This document shows, one piece after another, positions 1 to 7,063 of a stretch of 13,740 nt of DNA. The notes beneath the pieces were generated by a model. It did not search any database and was not told the origin of the DNA. It was given only the letters and a program-made list of their open reading frames with translations. How positions within the stretch are numbered: position 1 is the first letter of the stretch; each line of letters opens with the position of its first letter. The DNA is from Bacteroidales bacterium UBA6360 (lineage in GTDB: Bacteria; Bacteroidota; Bacteroidia; Bacteroidales; UBA932): assembly GCA_002440085.1 (NCBI GenBank), contig DJRM01000040.1, positions 2,163 through 15,902 on the forward strand, read 5' to 3'. The position numbers and the translations under genes are program-made.

Positions 1-1511
1 GGATAGACGAATGCGCCGACATATCCTTCAAAACCGTTCCCGTTGTCGCAGTAGAAAAAATGCGAATTTTCGTATATCTGTGTGCCTGTGGAAATCACTT
101 CATCGAAGATCCTCCGTCCTGTCCTGTCTCCGTCTCCCACGATAATGATATTGACATCATGCGACTGAGACACGCGCCCGAGGAACGTCTCCGTCACACG
201 GTTGCGTATGGGGCGATCACTGCCTGGCATCGCGATGAGTGAGGATATGACAGGGTCGTTATCAATCCCGTCCTCGACGTTGAGCAGCTGGATTTCAAGG
301 CCGAGATCGCGGTCGATTGCAAGCCTGTCCGACCAGGTCCATATTTTTCTCTGCTCCTTCTGAAAACCATAGACTGCCGATGTCGCCGTCAGATAGGCCG
401 CGCAGATGAATGAGAAAGCCAGCACCCACCAGATAGACCTCGTGTTGAAGTTCTTGCCGGTGAGTTCCGTGAAGACAATCTTCAGACTGAAAATCTGGAA
501 GAGTGTCATTATCATCAGCATTATGAACGACAGAAATGTCAGCAGGGAGAACCAGAAGTTGTTATTCCATCGGAAGAACTCCATCGAAAGACTGGAGTTG
601 AATATGACGCTCTTGTTCGCGATGTGGATGTATGTGAGCGAACCGGCCATAAGAAGCAGTACTCCGACTCCGTAGATTATTGCGAACGCTCTCGGATAAC
701 CGCTGCTCCGGAGCTTTCGGACGGTCTTCTGCCTCATCAGGAACACGGTCAGCAGAAGCAGCGTCAGGACTGTATTTATGCTCAGCAGCGCACCGAGAGA
801 GGACAGCACGGGGCCGTCGGCGTAGACCAGCGGAGAAAAGAGCGAGTAGTCTATGGCCTCGCTCTGGGAGGCCATCAGGTCACGCGTGACCTTGAACACC
901 GGCACGCCTCCGAGAAGCACCGGAGAGCCGCTGTCCTCTGAAAGCGGGACTATGTTGTAGTTGCCTCCGACAAGGCGGAGCCTCGGGTTAATCCCGTTTC
1001 TTCCGCGCAGATGCTTCTCCACAAGAGTGTTCTTTATCTCAAGTCCGGCAATTATGGTAGTCTCCTCATCCGCTCTGATGGCTTTCACGAGATACCATTT
1101 CGGCCCCATGTTCACATAGCTCAGTTCCGGACCGGCTTTCGCAAGCGGAGAATAGAGCCTGTTCGGAGTGTTCGTGACCCTGGAGAAAATGAGCTTTGAG
1201 GATATGTCGTCGTTGATTTCCGTGAACTGGTTGCACCATGACTGGAGAGAGTCGTTCACATACCGGTATATGACGATGTCCTGCGGCAGGTCTTCGATGT
1301 GCAGGAAAACGTCGTTCGGGGTCCCGATGGCTTTGGACACATATTTTTCCATTATCCGCACTCTTCGTTCGACGTTGCCTCCCACACGCAGCGCGGCCGC
1401 GTCAGTGCTGTATGGAACAGACTCTATCGCGAGGAAAAGCCCCAGCACGATCAGCAGCCCGAGCGAGAACACGAGCCTGAATGTCCTGTCACTGAGATGT
1501 ACCTTTTTCAT
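1..1511 (-). CDS. Large multi-span membrane sensor, probable histidine kinase (C-terminal part outside window)
   Basis: The minus strand is open without a stop from the ATG at 1511 to the window edge: 503 complete codons. Visible topology: a membrane span at about residues 11-30; an extracytoplasmic region of about 200 residues; four spans at about 233-259, 275-297, 317-345 and 358-382; then a second non-membrane region that runs off the window. It contains SHFFYCDNGNGFEGYVGAF near residue 483. This layout (periplasmic sensor, membrane bundle, second sensor, then HAMP/HisKA/ATPase) is one I associate with large Bacteroidota sensor kinases, but no HAMP, H-box or ATP-binding motif lies in the window, so 'kinase' is inference. 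A consensus-like promoter lies about 50 bases upstream. It could instead be a large membrane protein with another output domain. The coding nature is secure; the function is moderately supported. Confidence 0.72.
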   Translation of the reverse strand, partial: MKKVHLSDRTFRLVFSLGLLIVLGLFLAIESVPYSTDAAALRVGGNVERRVRIMEKYVSKAIGTPNDVFLHIEDLPQDIVIYRYVNDSLQSWCNQFTEINDDISSKLIFSRVTNTPNRLYSPLAKAGPELSYVNMGPKWYLVKAIRADEETTIIAGLEIKNTLVEKHLRGRNGINPRLRLVGGNYNIVPLSEDSGSPVLLGGVPVFKVTRDLMASQSEAIDYSLFSPLVYADGPVLSSLGALLSINTVLTLLLLTVFLMRQKTVRKLRSSGYPRAFAIIYGVGVLLLMAGSLTYIHIANKSVIFNSSLSMEFFRWNNNFWFSLLTFLSFIMLMIMTLFQIFSLKIVFTELTGKNFNTRSIWWVLAFSFICAAYLTATSAVYGFQKEQRKIWTWSDRLAIDRDLGLEIQLLNVEDGIDNDPVISSLIAMPGSDRPIRNRVTETFLGRVSQSHDVNIIIVGDGDRTGRRIFDEVISTGTQIYENSHFFYCDNGNGFEGYVGAFVY

Positions 1512-1560
1512 ACTGTCTTCGTGCCGCGCGTCTTTGGGATATTTCCGCGCGCAGTCGGGA

Positions 1561-1591
1561 CAAAGTTAACATTTGTTTCGCGAATACGAAA
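1561..1591 (-). promoter_or_regulatory. Bacteroidota-type promoter for the sensor gene
   Basis: On the minus strand, TAACTTTG (complement of 1561-1568) fits the -7 consensus TAnnTTTG exactly. A TTTC (complement of 1588-1591) lies 19 bases upstream, one mismatch from the -33 consensus TTTG. The predicted transcription start is near 1554, giving a leader of about 43 bases before the ATG at 1511. Confidence 0.55.
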
Positions 1592-1644
1592 CTTGAGTGG
1601 CTCAATATTTGCGTAAAGGACGCCCCGGTTTATTTATTTAAATT

Positions 1645-2085
1645 ATGTGGTTAAGGACACGGGTCATGAGTTTGGGACTGCTTTCAGCGGTCGTGATGCT
1701 CTGCTGCGCCAAGGCTTCGGCGCAGAGCGTCATACCGGCGTCGATGGGCAACGCCGACGGCTTCGATGTCTTTGTACCGATTTCAAGGTACCTCGGGAAC
1801 GGGGACTCCGAAAAACTGTCCGCTTGGTTTTCCAACAGTGTGGAAATAACGATCCTCGGGGAGTCGAATACATGCTCCCGTTCGCAGGCACGTCAGATTC
1901 TCAAGTCATTCTATGCCGCCTATACGCCCAGGTCGTTTGACGTCACCCACAAGGCCTCGCAAGGGAATATGAAATACGCCATAGGGGAGCTGAAGGCCGG
2001 GGGCGAGACGTTTGTGGTGACTGTCTTTCTCTGTATGAAGGACAACTGTTATGACATTCACCAGCTGAAAATCGAACGGCTTTGA
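1645..2085 (+). CDS. Secreted DUF4783 family protein
   Basis: A protein of 146 residues. The N-terminus is a signal peptide: basic start (R4, R6), hydrophobic core at about 10-21, and a signal peptidase I site after ASA (residue 26). The cysteines at 20-21 are not in a lipobox, because the residue before C20 is Leu. The mature part carries the pattern EKLSAWF...VEITILGES, then QARQILKSFY, an HK-G segment and YAIGEL. I recognise this as DUF4783, a small Bacteroidota-only family thought to have an NTF2-like alpha+beta fold. No function is established. C77, C130 and C135 could form a disulfide in the periplasm. It is followed 48 bases later by queH on the same strand. The ATG at 1645 is chosen because it places a basic residue pair before the signal core; M8 would lose this. 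Confidence 0.8.
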   Translation: MWLRTRVMSLGLLSAVVMLCCAKASAQSVIPASMGNADGFDVFVPISRYLGNGDSEKLSAWFSNSVEITILGESNTCSRSQARQILKSFYAAYTPRSFDVTHKASQGNMKYAIGELKAGGETFVVTVFLCMKDNCYDIHQLKIERL

Positions 2086-2133
2086 CTGTCTTTTCGGTCA
2101 TTCGAAATACATCTCAATACCAAAGTTTAAAAA

Positions 2134-2820
2134 GTGAAAGAAGTGGATACACTTATAGTTGCGGCGCCTGGAGGTGCCGACCGCGTACTGCTCCACACAT
2201 GCTGCGCCCCCTGTTCGTCCGCAATCATCGAGTGCCTTCTGCACAGCGGCATCCGTCCGACGATATACTACTGCAACCCGAACATATTTCCCGAGGAGGA
2301 GTACCTCTTGCGCAAGAACGAGTGCACGAGATATGCGCGGTCGCTCGGACTTGACATTGTCGATGCCGACTATGATCATGACGCCTGGCTTTCAGGGATA
2401 CGCGCCCTCGCGGCCGGCTCCGGAGTTTCTGACATCGAGCATCAGCCCGAGCGCGGCGGCCGTTGTCTGCAATGCTTCAGGTACAGGCTTCTCGACTCGG
2501 CCCGCTATGCCGCGGAGCACGGCTTCACCGTTCTCACGACCACCCTCGCCTCGTCCCGCTGGAAGTCTCTCGACCAGATCAACGAGGCCGGACGCTGGGC
2601 AGTGGCGCAGGTCAATGAGCAGACCGGCGTGCGGGCTTCGGCCGTGGACGGCATCGGCTGTCCCGCGCCTTCGGAGGCAGGCCGTTCAGGAACTTCACCG
2701 CTTGTGTGGTGGGAGCAGAACTGGCGCAAGGGAGGTCTTCAGGAACGCCGCTCCGAGCTTATCCGCGAATACAATTTTTACAACCAGCTCTGGTGCGGTT
2801 GCGAGTTCAGCCGCCGCTGA
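2134..2820 (+). CDS. queH: Epoxyqueuosine reductase QueH
   Basis: QueH (formerly DUF208) removes the epoxide oxygen from epoxyqueuosine in tRNA, the last step of queuosine synthesis at position 34 of tRNA-Tyr, -His, -Asn and -Asp. It is unrelated to the cobalamin enzyme QueG. Of 228 residues, the family hallmarks are HTCCAPCSS (Cys23, Cys24, Cys27), CNPNIFPEEEYLLRK (47-61), GRCLQCFRYRL (Cys111, Cys114), TTTLASSRWKS (135-145) and the C-terminal WCGCEFS (Cys221, Cys223). The cysteines are expected to bind the Fe-S cluster and adjacent metal described for the family. Residues 165-188 look like an insertion compared with other Bacteroidota QueH proteins as I remember them. The start is a GTG at 2134, immediately preceded in frame by AAA and the stop TAA (2128-2130), so no longer start exists. 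It is convergent with the regulator gene across 55 bases. Confidence 0.92.
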   Translation: MKEVDTLIVAAPGGADRVLLHTCCAPCSSAIIECLLHSGIRPTIYYCNPNIFPEEEYLLRKNECTRYARSLGLDIVDADYDHDAWLSGIRALAAGSGVSDIEHQPERGGRCLQCFRYRLLDSARYAAEHGFTVLTTTLASSRWKSLDQINEAGRWAVAQVNEQTGVRASAVDGIGCPAPSEAGRSGTSPLVWWEQNWRKGGLQERRSELIREYNFYNQLWCGCEFSRR

Positions 2821-2875
2821 CTCAACAGGCATTCTGCACTTCTGTCCCTATTCTTCTGTATGGACGTCTGCAGGC

Positions 2876-3967
2876 TTAATGTTCCGATTTCATCCATTTA
2901 CCGGGAGTCTGGCCTTCCTTGTCACGGAAAAGCCGGGTGAAGTAGCTGAGGGAAACGAAGCCGGAAGATTCGGAGACAGCGGCAACCGTGTACTCGGGAT
3001 GCTCCTGAAGCATGCGCTTGGCATATTCTATCCGGAGGGCGGTGATCCACTCGCGGAAGGAAACGCCGTAGGTCGTGCGGATGCAGGAAGACAAGTAGGT
3101 GCGGTTGGTTTCGAGGATGTCGGCAAGCTCCTCAAGCGTCAGCCCCGGTTTCGTATAGCCTTGTGCCTCAATCCATTTTTCAAGCCGTTCCATTATGTCG
3201 GCATAGTATGACGGGACACTGTCCGTCGCGTCTTCCGGCAGGTCCTCGTATTCCCCGGAGGCCTCAAGTATCTGTTCCACGCGGTCGTAATTGAGCAGGT
3301 AGTTCGTGTATGACACGAAGATATAGACGTAGAACGCGATGGAGGAAAGAATCCACAGGAAGACGTATTTGTCAGGAAGGAAAGTGAGCAGGCTGCACCC
3401 TACGCCGTAGATTATCGCCCACCATGTCAGGATGGACATCCACCTGATGTAGGAGGCGATGTTGTCGGAATGCGTGTCGTCGAAAAGACGGACGGTCCGC
3501 CGGTAGGTACGGGCGAGTCTCAAGGAAAGCCATATTCCGTACACGATGAGCGCGGCGGCAAGGACGGCGATGACGACCGCCTGAACTCTGCCTTCAAGAA
3601 AGTACGTCGCGACTGAAGCTCCGAGATAGGCCACCCACAGCAGCGTATGAAAGCAGATGCGTTTAGTTGTCAGATAGTTGCGGTCGAGCAGAATCAGGAA
3701 TGCCGAGCTGAAGAGCCAATAGGCGAGGCAGTAGGTCGACAGATTCAGCAGGATGGCCGCAGAATGGTTCAGGAAACGGACTCCTACGAAGAGGTGTATG
3801 ACGTAGTTGCAGGCGAGGACGAGGAGAGCCATCCCCATAATCCTGCTCGAACGGACGTATGTCGCGAATATGGGTTTGTCGGGCACCTTTGCCACTATAA
3901 AATAGACGGCAAAGAAAAACAGCAGCGACAAGGCAGCCACGAGCGAATAATCATATATCGGAGTCAT
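2876..3967 (-). CDS. Membrane-anchored AraC-family transcriptional regulator
   Basis: With the ATG at 3967 the protein has 363 residues. Seven membrane spans are visible at about residues 6-26, 43-62, 69-94, 104-123, 128-150, 177-199 and 203-227. An acidic linker (about 235-255) follows, then an AraC/XylS DNA-binding domain of about 100 residues. Its first helix-turn-helix is around LTLEELADILETNRTYLS (276-293), with FREWITALRIEYAKRML before the second, around YTVAAVSESSGF (326-337) and SLSYFTRLFRDKEGQTP. The ligand and target genes are unknown. The gene directly follows ssb on the same strand. An in-frame ATG at 3991 would add 8 residues and overlap the ssb 3' end by 17 bases; the ATG at 3967 leaves a 7-base gap and places the first span close to the N-terminus, so I prefer it, without certainty. 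I see no separate promoter, so it probably shares the ssb transcript. Confidence 0.88.
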   Translation of the reverse strand: MTPIYDYSLVAALSLLFFFAVYFIVAKVPDKPIFATYVRSSRIMGMALLVLACNYVIHLFVGVRFLNHSAAILLNLSTYCLAYWLFSSAFLILLDRNYLTTKRICFHTLLWVAYLGASVATYFLEGRVQAVVIAVLAAALIVYGIWLSLRLARTYRRTVRLFDDTHSDNIASYIRWMSILTWWAIIYGVGCSLLTFLPDKYVFLWILSSIAFYVYIFVSYTNYLLNYDRVEQILEASGEYEDLPEDATDSVPSYYADIMERLEKWIEAQGYTKPGLTLEELADILETNRTYLSSCIRTTYGVSFREWITALRIEYAKRMLQEHPEYTVAAVSESSGFVSLSYFTRLFRDKEGQTPGKWMKSEH

Positions 3968-3974
3968 CGGCTGT

Positions 3975-4466
3975 TCAGAACGGGAGGTCATCGTCCGGGT
4001 CTGTGGCTGGCGGAGTCACTGCGGATGGTTGCAGCTGGGCGACAGGTCTGGAAACCGGCTGAGGCTGCGCCGATGTGGCCGGCGACGGCTGCTGTGACAG
4101 GGAGGCAGTTGCCGGATTGTCGGAGCGGCGGCCGAGAAGCTGAATGCTGTCCGCGAGGATTTCAGTGGCGTAGCGGGTGTTGTTGTCGCGGTCGGTCCAG
4201 CTGCGTGTGCGTATGCGCCCTTCGACATAGAGCTGGGTACCTTTCCTGACATATTTCTCGATGAGGTCGGCATTGCCCCTCCACGCCGTTATGCTGTGCC
4301 ATTCGGTGATTTCACGCAGTTCGTTGTTGCGGTCGCGGTAGCGTTCGGAAGTCGCAAGGCGTATGCTCGCGACTTTCGTGCTGCTCTGTGAATCATTTCC
4401 TTCGAGGTAGCGGATTTCCGGGTCGGCTCCAACGTTCCCGATGAGCATTACTTTATTCAGAGACAT
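3975..4466 (-). CDS. ssb: Single-stranded DNA-binding protein SSB
   Basis: SSB coats single-stranded DNA during replication, recombination and repair. The 163-residue protein has an OB fold at 1-110: start SLNKVMLIGNVGADPEIRY, core EWHSITAW around 55-62, and QLYVEGRIRTRSW around 78-90, with DNA-stacking candidates W56, W62 and W90. A disordered tail rich in Pro, Gln and Ser follows (about 113-157), ending in the acidic tip DDDLPF, which in other bacteria recruits partners such as RecO. Length is normal for the family. A -7 element (TACCTTTG) lies just upstream. The gene is divergent from rdgB across 86 bases and is followed by the AraC-type regulator. Confidence 0.97.
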   Translation of the reverse strand: MSLNKVMLIGNVGADPEIRYLEGNDSQSSTKVASIRLATSERYRDRNNELREITEWHSITAWRGNADLIEKYVRKGTQLYVEGRIRTRSWTDRDNNTRYATEILADSIQLLGRRSDNPATASLSQQPSPATSAQPQPVSRPVAQLQPSAVTPPATDPDDDLPF

Positions 4467-4488
4467 ATTTTCTTCTGTTTGTTCATTG

Positions 4489-4496
4489 CAAAGGTA
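4489..4496 (-). promoter_or_regulatory. -7 promoter element for ssb
   Basis: On the minus strand this reads TACCTTTG followed by C, an exact fit to TAnnTTTG. No good TTTG is found 19 bases upstream, so the -33 box is weak. The predicted start of transcription near 4482 gives a leader of about 16 bases. Confidence 0.45.
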
Positions 4497-4519
4497 GTGA
4501 ATCTATAGGGATATTTTCT

Positions 4520-4527
4520 TAATTTTG
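4520..4527 (+). promoter_or_regulatory. -7 promoter element for rdgB-recO
   Basis: TAATTTTG fits TAnnTTTG exactly and lies 25 bases before the rdgB ATG. No good -33 box is visible at the expected spacing. It stands back to back with the ssb element, only 23 bases apart. Confidence 0.4.
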
Positions 4528-4552
4528 TCGGCGATTTTTGAGATTTGTGACC

Positions 4553-5281
4553 ATGAAAATTGTTTTTGCGACGCAGAACAGAGGAAAGCTGCGTGAGGCG
4601 GAAGACATTCTCGGCAACGGCGTGGAGCTGCTGGCGCCGCAGGACTGCGGAATTGACGGTGAAGCGGAGGAGACGGGAACGACATTCGCGGAAAACTCGC
4701 TTCTTAAGGCGAAATATGTTTCTGACAGGGTTTTCGGGAATATTGTGGAGGACGGGAATGCCGAAGAACTGACGTGTACGGGCTCCGATGAGGTCTGCGC
4801 TGTGTTTGCCGACGATTCCGGACTGGAAGTAGACGCTCTCGGAGGGGAACCGGGAATATACACGGCCAGATATGCCGGAGACGACAAAAACTTCGCTGAC
4901 AATATGGACAAACTGCTTTTTAACCTGAGGAAGGCCGGCGCCGACACGCCTGAGGCACGGAAAGCACGCTTCCGCTGCGTCGTGACGATGGTTTTCCGAG
5001 ACGGACGGACATTTGTCTCCGACGGTTCGCTTGAAGGGAGCATCGCATTCTCCAAGGCGGGCTGCGGAGGATTCGGCTACGACCCGGTATTCATCCCGGC
5101 TGACGATGAACTTGCCGCATTGGAGTCTGCCGGGCTGTCGGTTCAGGAAATCACGAGGCTGCACGAAAAGACCCTCGCGGAGATTCCGGAGCATCTGAAG
5201 AACCTCATTTCACATCGTTTCAAGGCGCTCTGCCCGATTGGAAGAATGCTGAACGGGGCAAAAGAACGTTCAGACAAGTGA
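4553..5281 (+). CDS. rdgB: RdgB/HAM1 family dITP/XTP pyrophosphatase
   Basis: The enzyme hydrolyses deaminated purine nucleotides (dITP, XTP) to monophosphates, keeping them out of DNA and RNA. Family motifs are FATQNRGK (5-12, the substrate-phosphate loop), FADDSGLEVDALGGEPG (85-101, with the metal-binding and catalytic Asp87/Asp88), YTARYAG (103-109), GFGYDPVF (173-180) and ISHR (219-222). At 242 residues it is clearly longer than the usual 190-205: the extra length lies at about 60-80, at about 185-205 (an Ala/Leu-rich stretch before EIPEHLKN) and in a short C-terminal tail. The ATG at 4553 is chosen because the conserved N-terminus begins MKIVFATQN; a TTG at 4538 is in frame but unlikely. 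It is followed 34 bases later by recO on the same strand, probably one transcript. Confidence 0.94.
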   Translation: MKIVFATQNRGKLREAEDILGNGVELLAPQDCGIDGEAEETGTTFAENSLLKAKYVSDRVFGNIVEDGNAEELTCTGSDEVCAVFADDSGLEVDALGGEPGIYTARYAGDDKNFADNMDKLLFNLRKAGADTPEARKARFRCVVTMVFRDGRTFVSDGSLEGSIAFSKAGCGGFGYDPVFIPADDELAALESAGLSVQEITRLHEKTLAEIPEHLKNLISHRFKALCPIGRMLNGAKERSDK

Positions 5282-5315
5282 AATTTTACCGAAGCAGATT
5301 ACGTTACGCAGGACA

Positions 5316-6041
5316 ATGACAAGAGACGACAGGAAGCCGATAGAGTTCATCATTCTCCATTCCACAAAATATGGGGACAATTCACTCGTCCTGCACACCC
5401 TGAGCCGAGAATACGGCCGCCGGAGCCTGTTCCTGCGCTCCGTTTCGTCAGCAGCATCCGTTGCCGGCGGCGTGGGGCGGGCGTCAAAAAGAGGCGGGGC
5501 ACGCGCAGCCGTAACCGGACTTGTCAGCCCGCTGAACATACTCGAAGGTTACGTGGCGACGAACCCGACCTCATCTTCGGCGATGATGACGATAAACGGC
5601 CTCGCCGCATCCTTTCCCCTGAACAGCCTGAGGGACAATCTCTACAAGGCCAGCATCGCGATGTTCATGGCAGAGGTCCTGTTCCGTGTCTTGCGGGACG
5701 GGGCGAACGAGGAAGGGCTGTACGACTGGTGCGTTCGGAAAATCCTGCTTTTGGAAGCCATGGAGGGCAACTTCAGCAACTTCCATCTGCTATTTCTCCT
5801 CGAACTGACCTCTGTCCTCGGGTTCCGTCCGGAATTTGCCGACCTCGCGCCGTTCGTCAGCTCCGGGAATTGCGCCGCCGCCGAGAATCTGATGCGTCTC
5901 CCTTTCGAGGAGGCGATGCTCGTCCCGATGAACGGAGCCGTCCGCTCAGAGCTCATAGAGTCTTTCCTCTCGTACATTGAGACCCACCTCGAATATCCGC
6001 TGAACGTCCGCTCGACATCGGTTCTGAAGGATTTGTTCTGA
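5316..6041 (+). CDS. recO: DNA repair protein RecO
   Basis: RecO works with RecR (and RecF) to load RecA on SSB-coated DNA. The 241-residue protein shows the N-terminal OB-fold pattern of the family (IILHSTKYGDNSLVLHTLSR, 12-31, then EYGRRSLFLRS). An all-helical domain follows with AMFMAEVLFRVLRDGANEEG (115-134) and FSNFHLLFLLELTSVLGFRP (153-172), and the end VRSTSVLKDLF is typical of Bacteroidota RecO. Only two cysteines (139, 186) are present in this part, so the four-Cys zinc site of some RecO proteins is absent. Residues 43-66 form a Gly/Ala/Arg-rich stretch that looks like an enlarged loop in the OB fold. Its expected partner SSB is encoded about 850 bases away on the other strand. Confidence 0.88.
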   Translation: MTRDDRKPIEFIILHSTKYGDNSLVLHTLSREYGRRSLFLRSVSSAASVAGGVGRASKRGGARAAVTGLVSPLNILEGYVATNPTSSSAMMTINGLAASFPLNSLRDNLYKASIAMFMAEVLFRVLRDGANEEGLYDWCVRKILLLEAMEGNFSNFHLLFLLELTSVLGFRPEFADLAPFVSSGNCAAAENLMRLPFEEAMLVPMNGAVRSELIESFLSYIETHLEYPLNVRSTSVLKDLF

Positions 6042-6042
6042 A

Positions 6043-6050
6043 TATATTTG
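6043..6050 (+). promoter_or_regulatory. Possible -7 promoter element before the prenyl synthase
   Basis: TATATTTG fits TAnnTTTG exactly and begins two bases after the recO stop codon, 21 bases before the next ATG. The -33 region (GTTC-like) is poor. It may give the synthase its own promoter in addition to read-through from rdgB-recO. Confidence 0.35.
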
Positions 6051-6070
6051 TAAACGCAACGCATAAGTCT

Positions 6071-7063
6071 ATGATTACAGAAAAACAGATTGAAGAGACT
6101 CTGAAGGAACTTTTCGGAGGGCTCAGATTTACGGAAGAGCCGGCAGGACTGTATGAGCCGCTGAGGTATATGATACAGATTGGAGGGAAACGCATCCGGC
6201 CGAGGATTTGCCTCATGGCATATTCCCTCTTCAAGGACTCGCTCGACGAGAGCATACTCGCTCCGGCTGCGGCAATCGAGGTCTTTCACAGTTTCACGCT
6301 GATTCATGACGACATCATGGACAACGCTGCAGTACGTCGCGGAGTGCCGACGGTATGGAAGAAATGGGACGCGAACACGGCCATCCTTTCCGGCGACGCG
6401 ATGTGCATCGAAAGCTACCGTCTGCTTGGAAAAGCTCCGGCGGACAAGTTGCCAGACGTTCTGAGACTGTTTTCTGACACGGCGGTGCAGGTCTGTGAGG
6501 GACAGCAACATGACATGGAATTCGAGTCCCGCGAGTCCGTTCCGATGGACGACTACATCATGATGATCGGGCTCAAGACGGCTGTTCTGATTGCATGCGC
6601 GGCGAAAATGGGAGCCGTGATTGCCGGTGCCGACCTCGTGAGCCAGGAGCTGATTTACCAGTTCGCCTATTCGCTCGGCCTCGCGTTCCAGGTTGCGGAC
6701 GACTATCTCGATACATTCGGCGATCCGGCGATCTTCGGCAAGGCAATCGGAGGCGACATCCTCAACGACAAGAAGAGCTGGTTGCTGACAAAGGCGTTCG
6801 AACTCACTGAGGGAGACGGCCTTATGCACAAGGCGCTGCTCGATGCCATGGCTCTTCACACGGCGTCCGATGAGGACAAGGCGAGGAAAATAGATGCCGT
6901 GCGGGAGATTTATGTGCGGCTCGGCGTCGATGCTGCGGCAAAGGCCGAAATCAGAAGATACCACGAGGAAGCGCTTGGCTTCGCGGCTCAGTTACCGATA
7001 TCCAACATCGGGCATGCGATGCTGCAGCGCTATGCTGAGTCCCTGCTCGGCCGCGCGAAGTGA
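6071..7063 (+). CDS. Polyprenyl synthase, GGPP/FPP type (trans-isoprenyl diphosphate synthase)
   Basis: The enzyme condenses isopentenyl diphosphate with allylic diphosphates to make longer prenyl diphosphates, which feed quinone and undecaprenyl synthesis. The 330-residue protein shows GGKRIRPR (38-45), the first aspartate-rich motif DDIMD (80-84), RRG (89-91), the second motif DDYLD (210-214) and KAIGGDILNDKK (224-235). The first motif lacks the two-residue insertion of E. coli-type FPP synthases (DDxxxxD). Phe75, five residues before it, is an aromatic that typically limits the product to C15-C20. I therefore infer a GGPP- or FPP-length product; a solanesyl/octaprenyl synthase is less likely. 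It lies 29 bases after recO on the same strand. The DXS gene at 11474 supplies the same pathway. Confidence 0.93.
   Translation: MITEKQIEETLKELFGGLRFTEEPAGLYEPLRYMIQIGGKRIRPRICLMAYSLFKDSLDESILAPAAAIEVFHSFTLIHDDIMDNAAVRRGVPTVWKKWDANTAILSGDAMCIESYRLLGKAPADKLPDVLRLFSDTAVQVCEGQQHDMEFESRESVPMDDYIMMIGLKTAVLIACAAKMGAVIAGADLVSQELIYQFAYSLGLAFQVADDYLDTFGDPAIFGKAIGGDILNDKKSWLLTKAFELTEGDGLMHKALLDAMALHTASDEDKARKIDAVREIYVRLGVDAAAKAEIRRYHEEALGFAAQLPISNIGHAMLQRYAESLLGRAK

Noticed and set aside
1604..1611. AATATTTG as a -7 element for the DUF4783 gene
   Set aside because: It misses the first consensus base and has no -33 box at a suitable distance.
406..1616. Several plus-strand open frames of 60-133 codons
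   Set aside because: They are antisense to the continuous 503-codon sensor frame and carry no recognisable features.
2159..3211. A 350-codon plus-strand open frame
   Set aside because: It overlaps queH in another frame and continues antisense to the AraC-type regulator. Its composition is Arg/Ser/Pro/Ala-rich without motifs.
4457..5194. A 245-codon minus-strand open frame opposite rdgB
   Set aside because: Rdgb motifs on the plus strand are intact; the antisense product has no family features.
5642..6964. A 440-codon open frame on the minus strand
   Set aside because: It lies opposite recO and the prenyl synthase, whose plus-strand products are clear family members. The minus-strand product has no recognisable motif and is rich in Arg, His and Ser, as expected for an antisense shadow in G+C-rich coding DNA.
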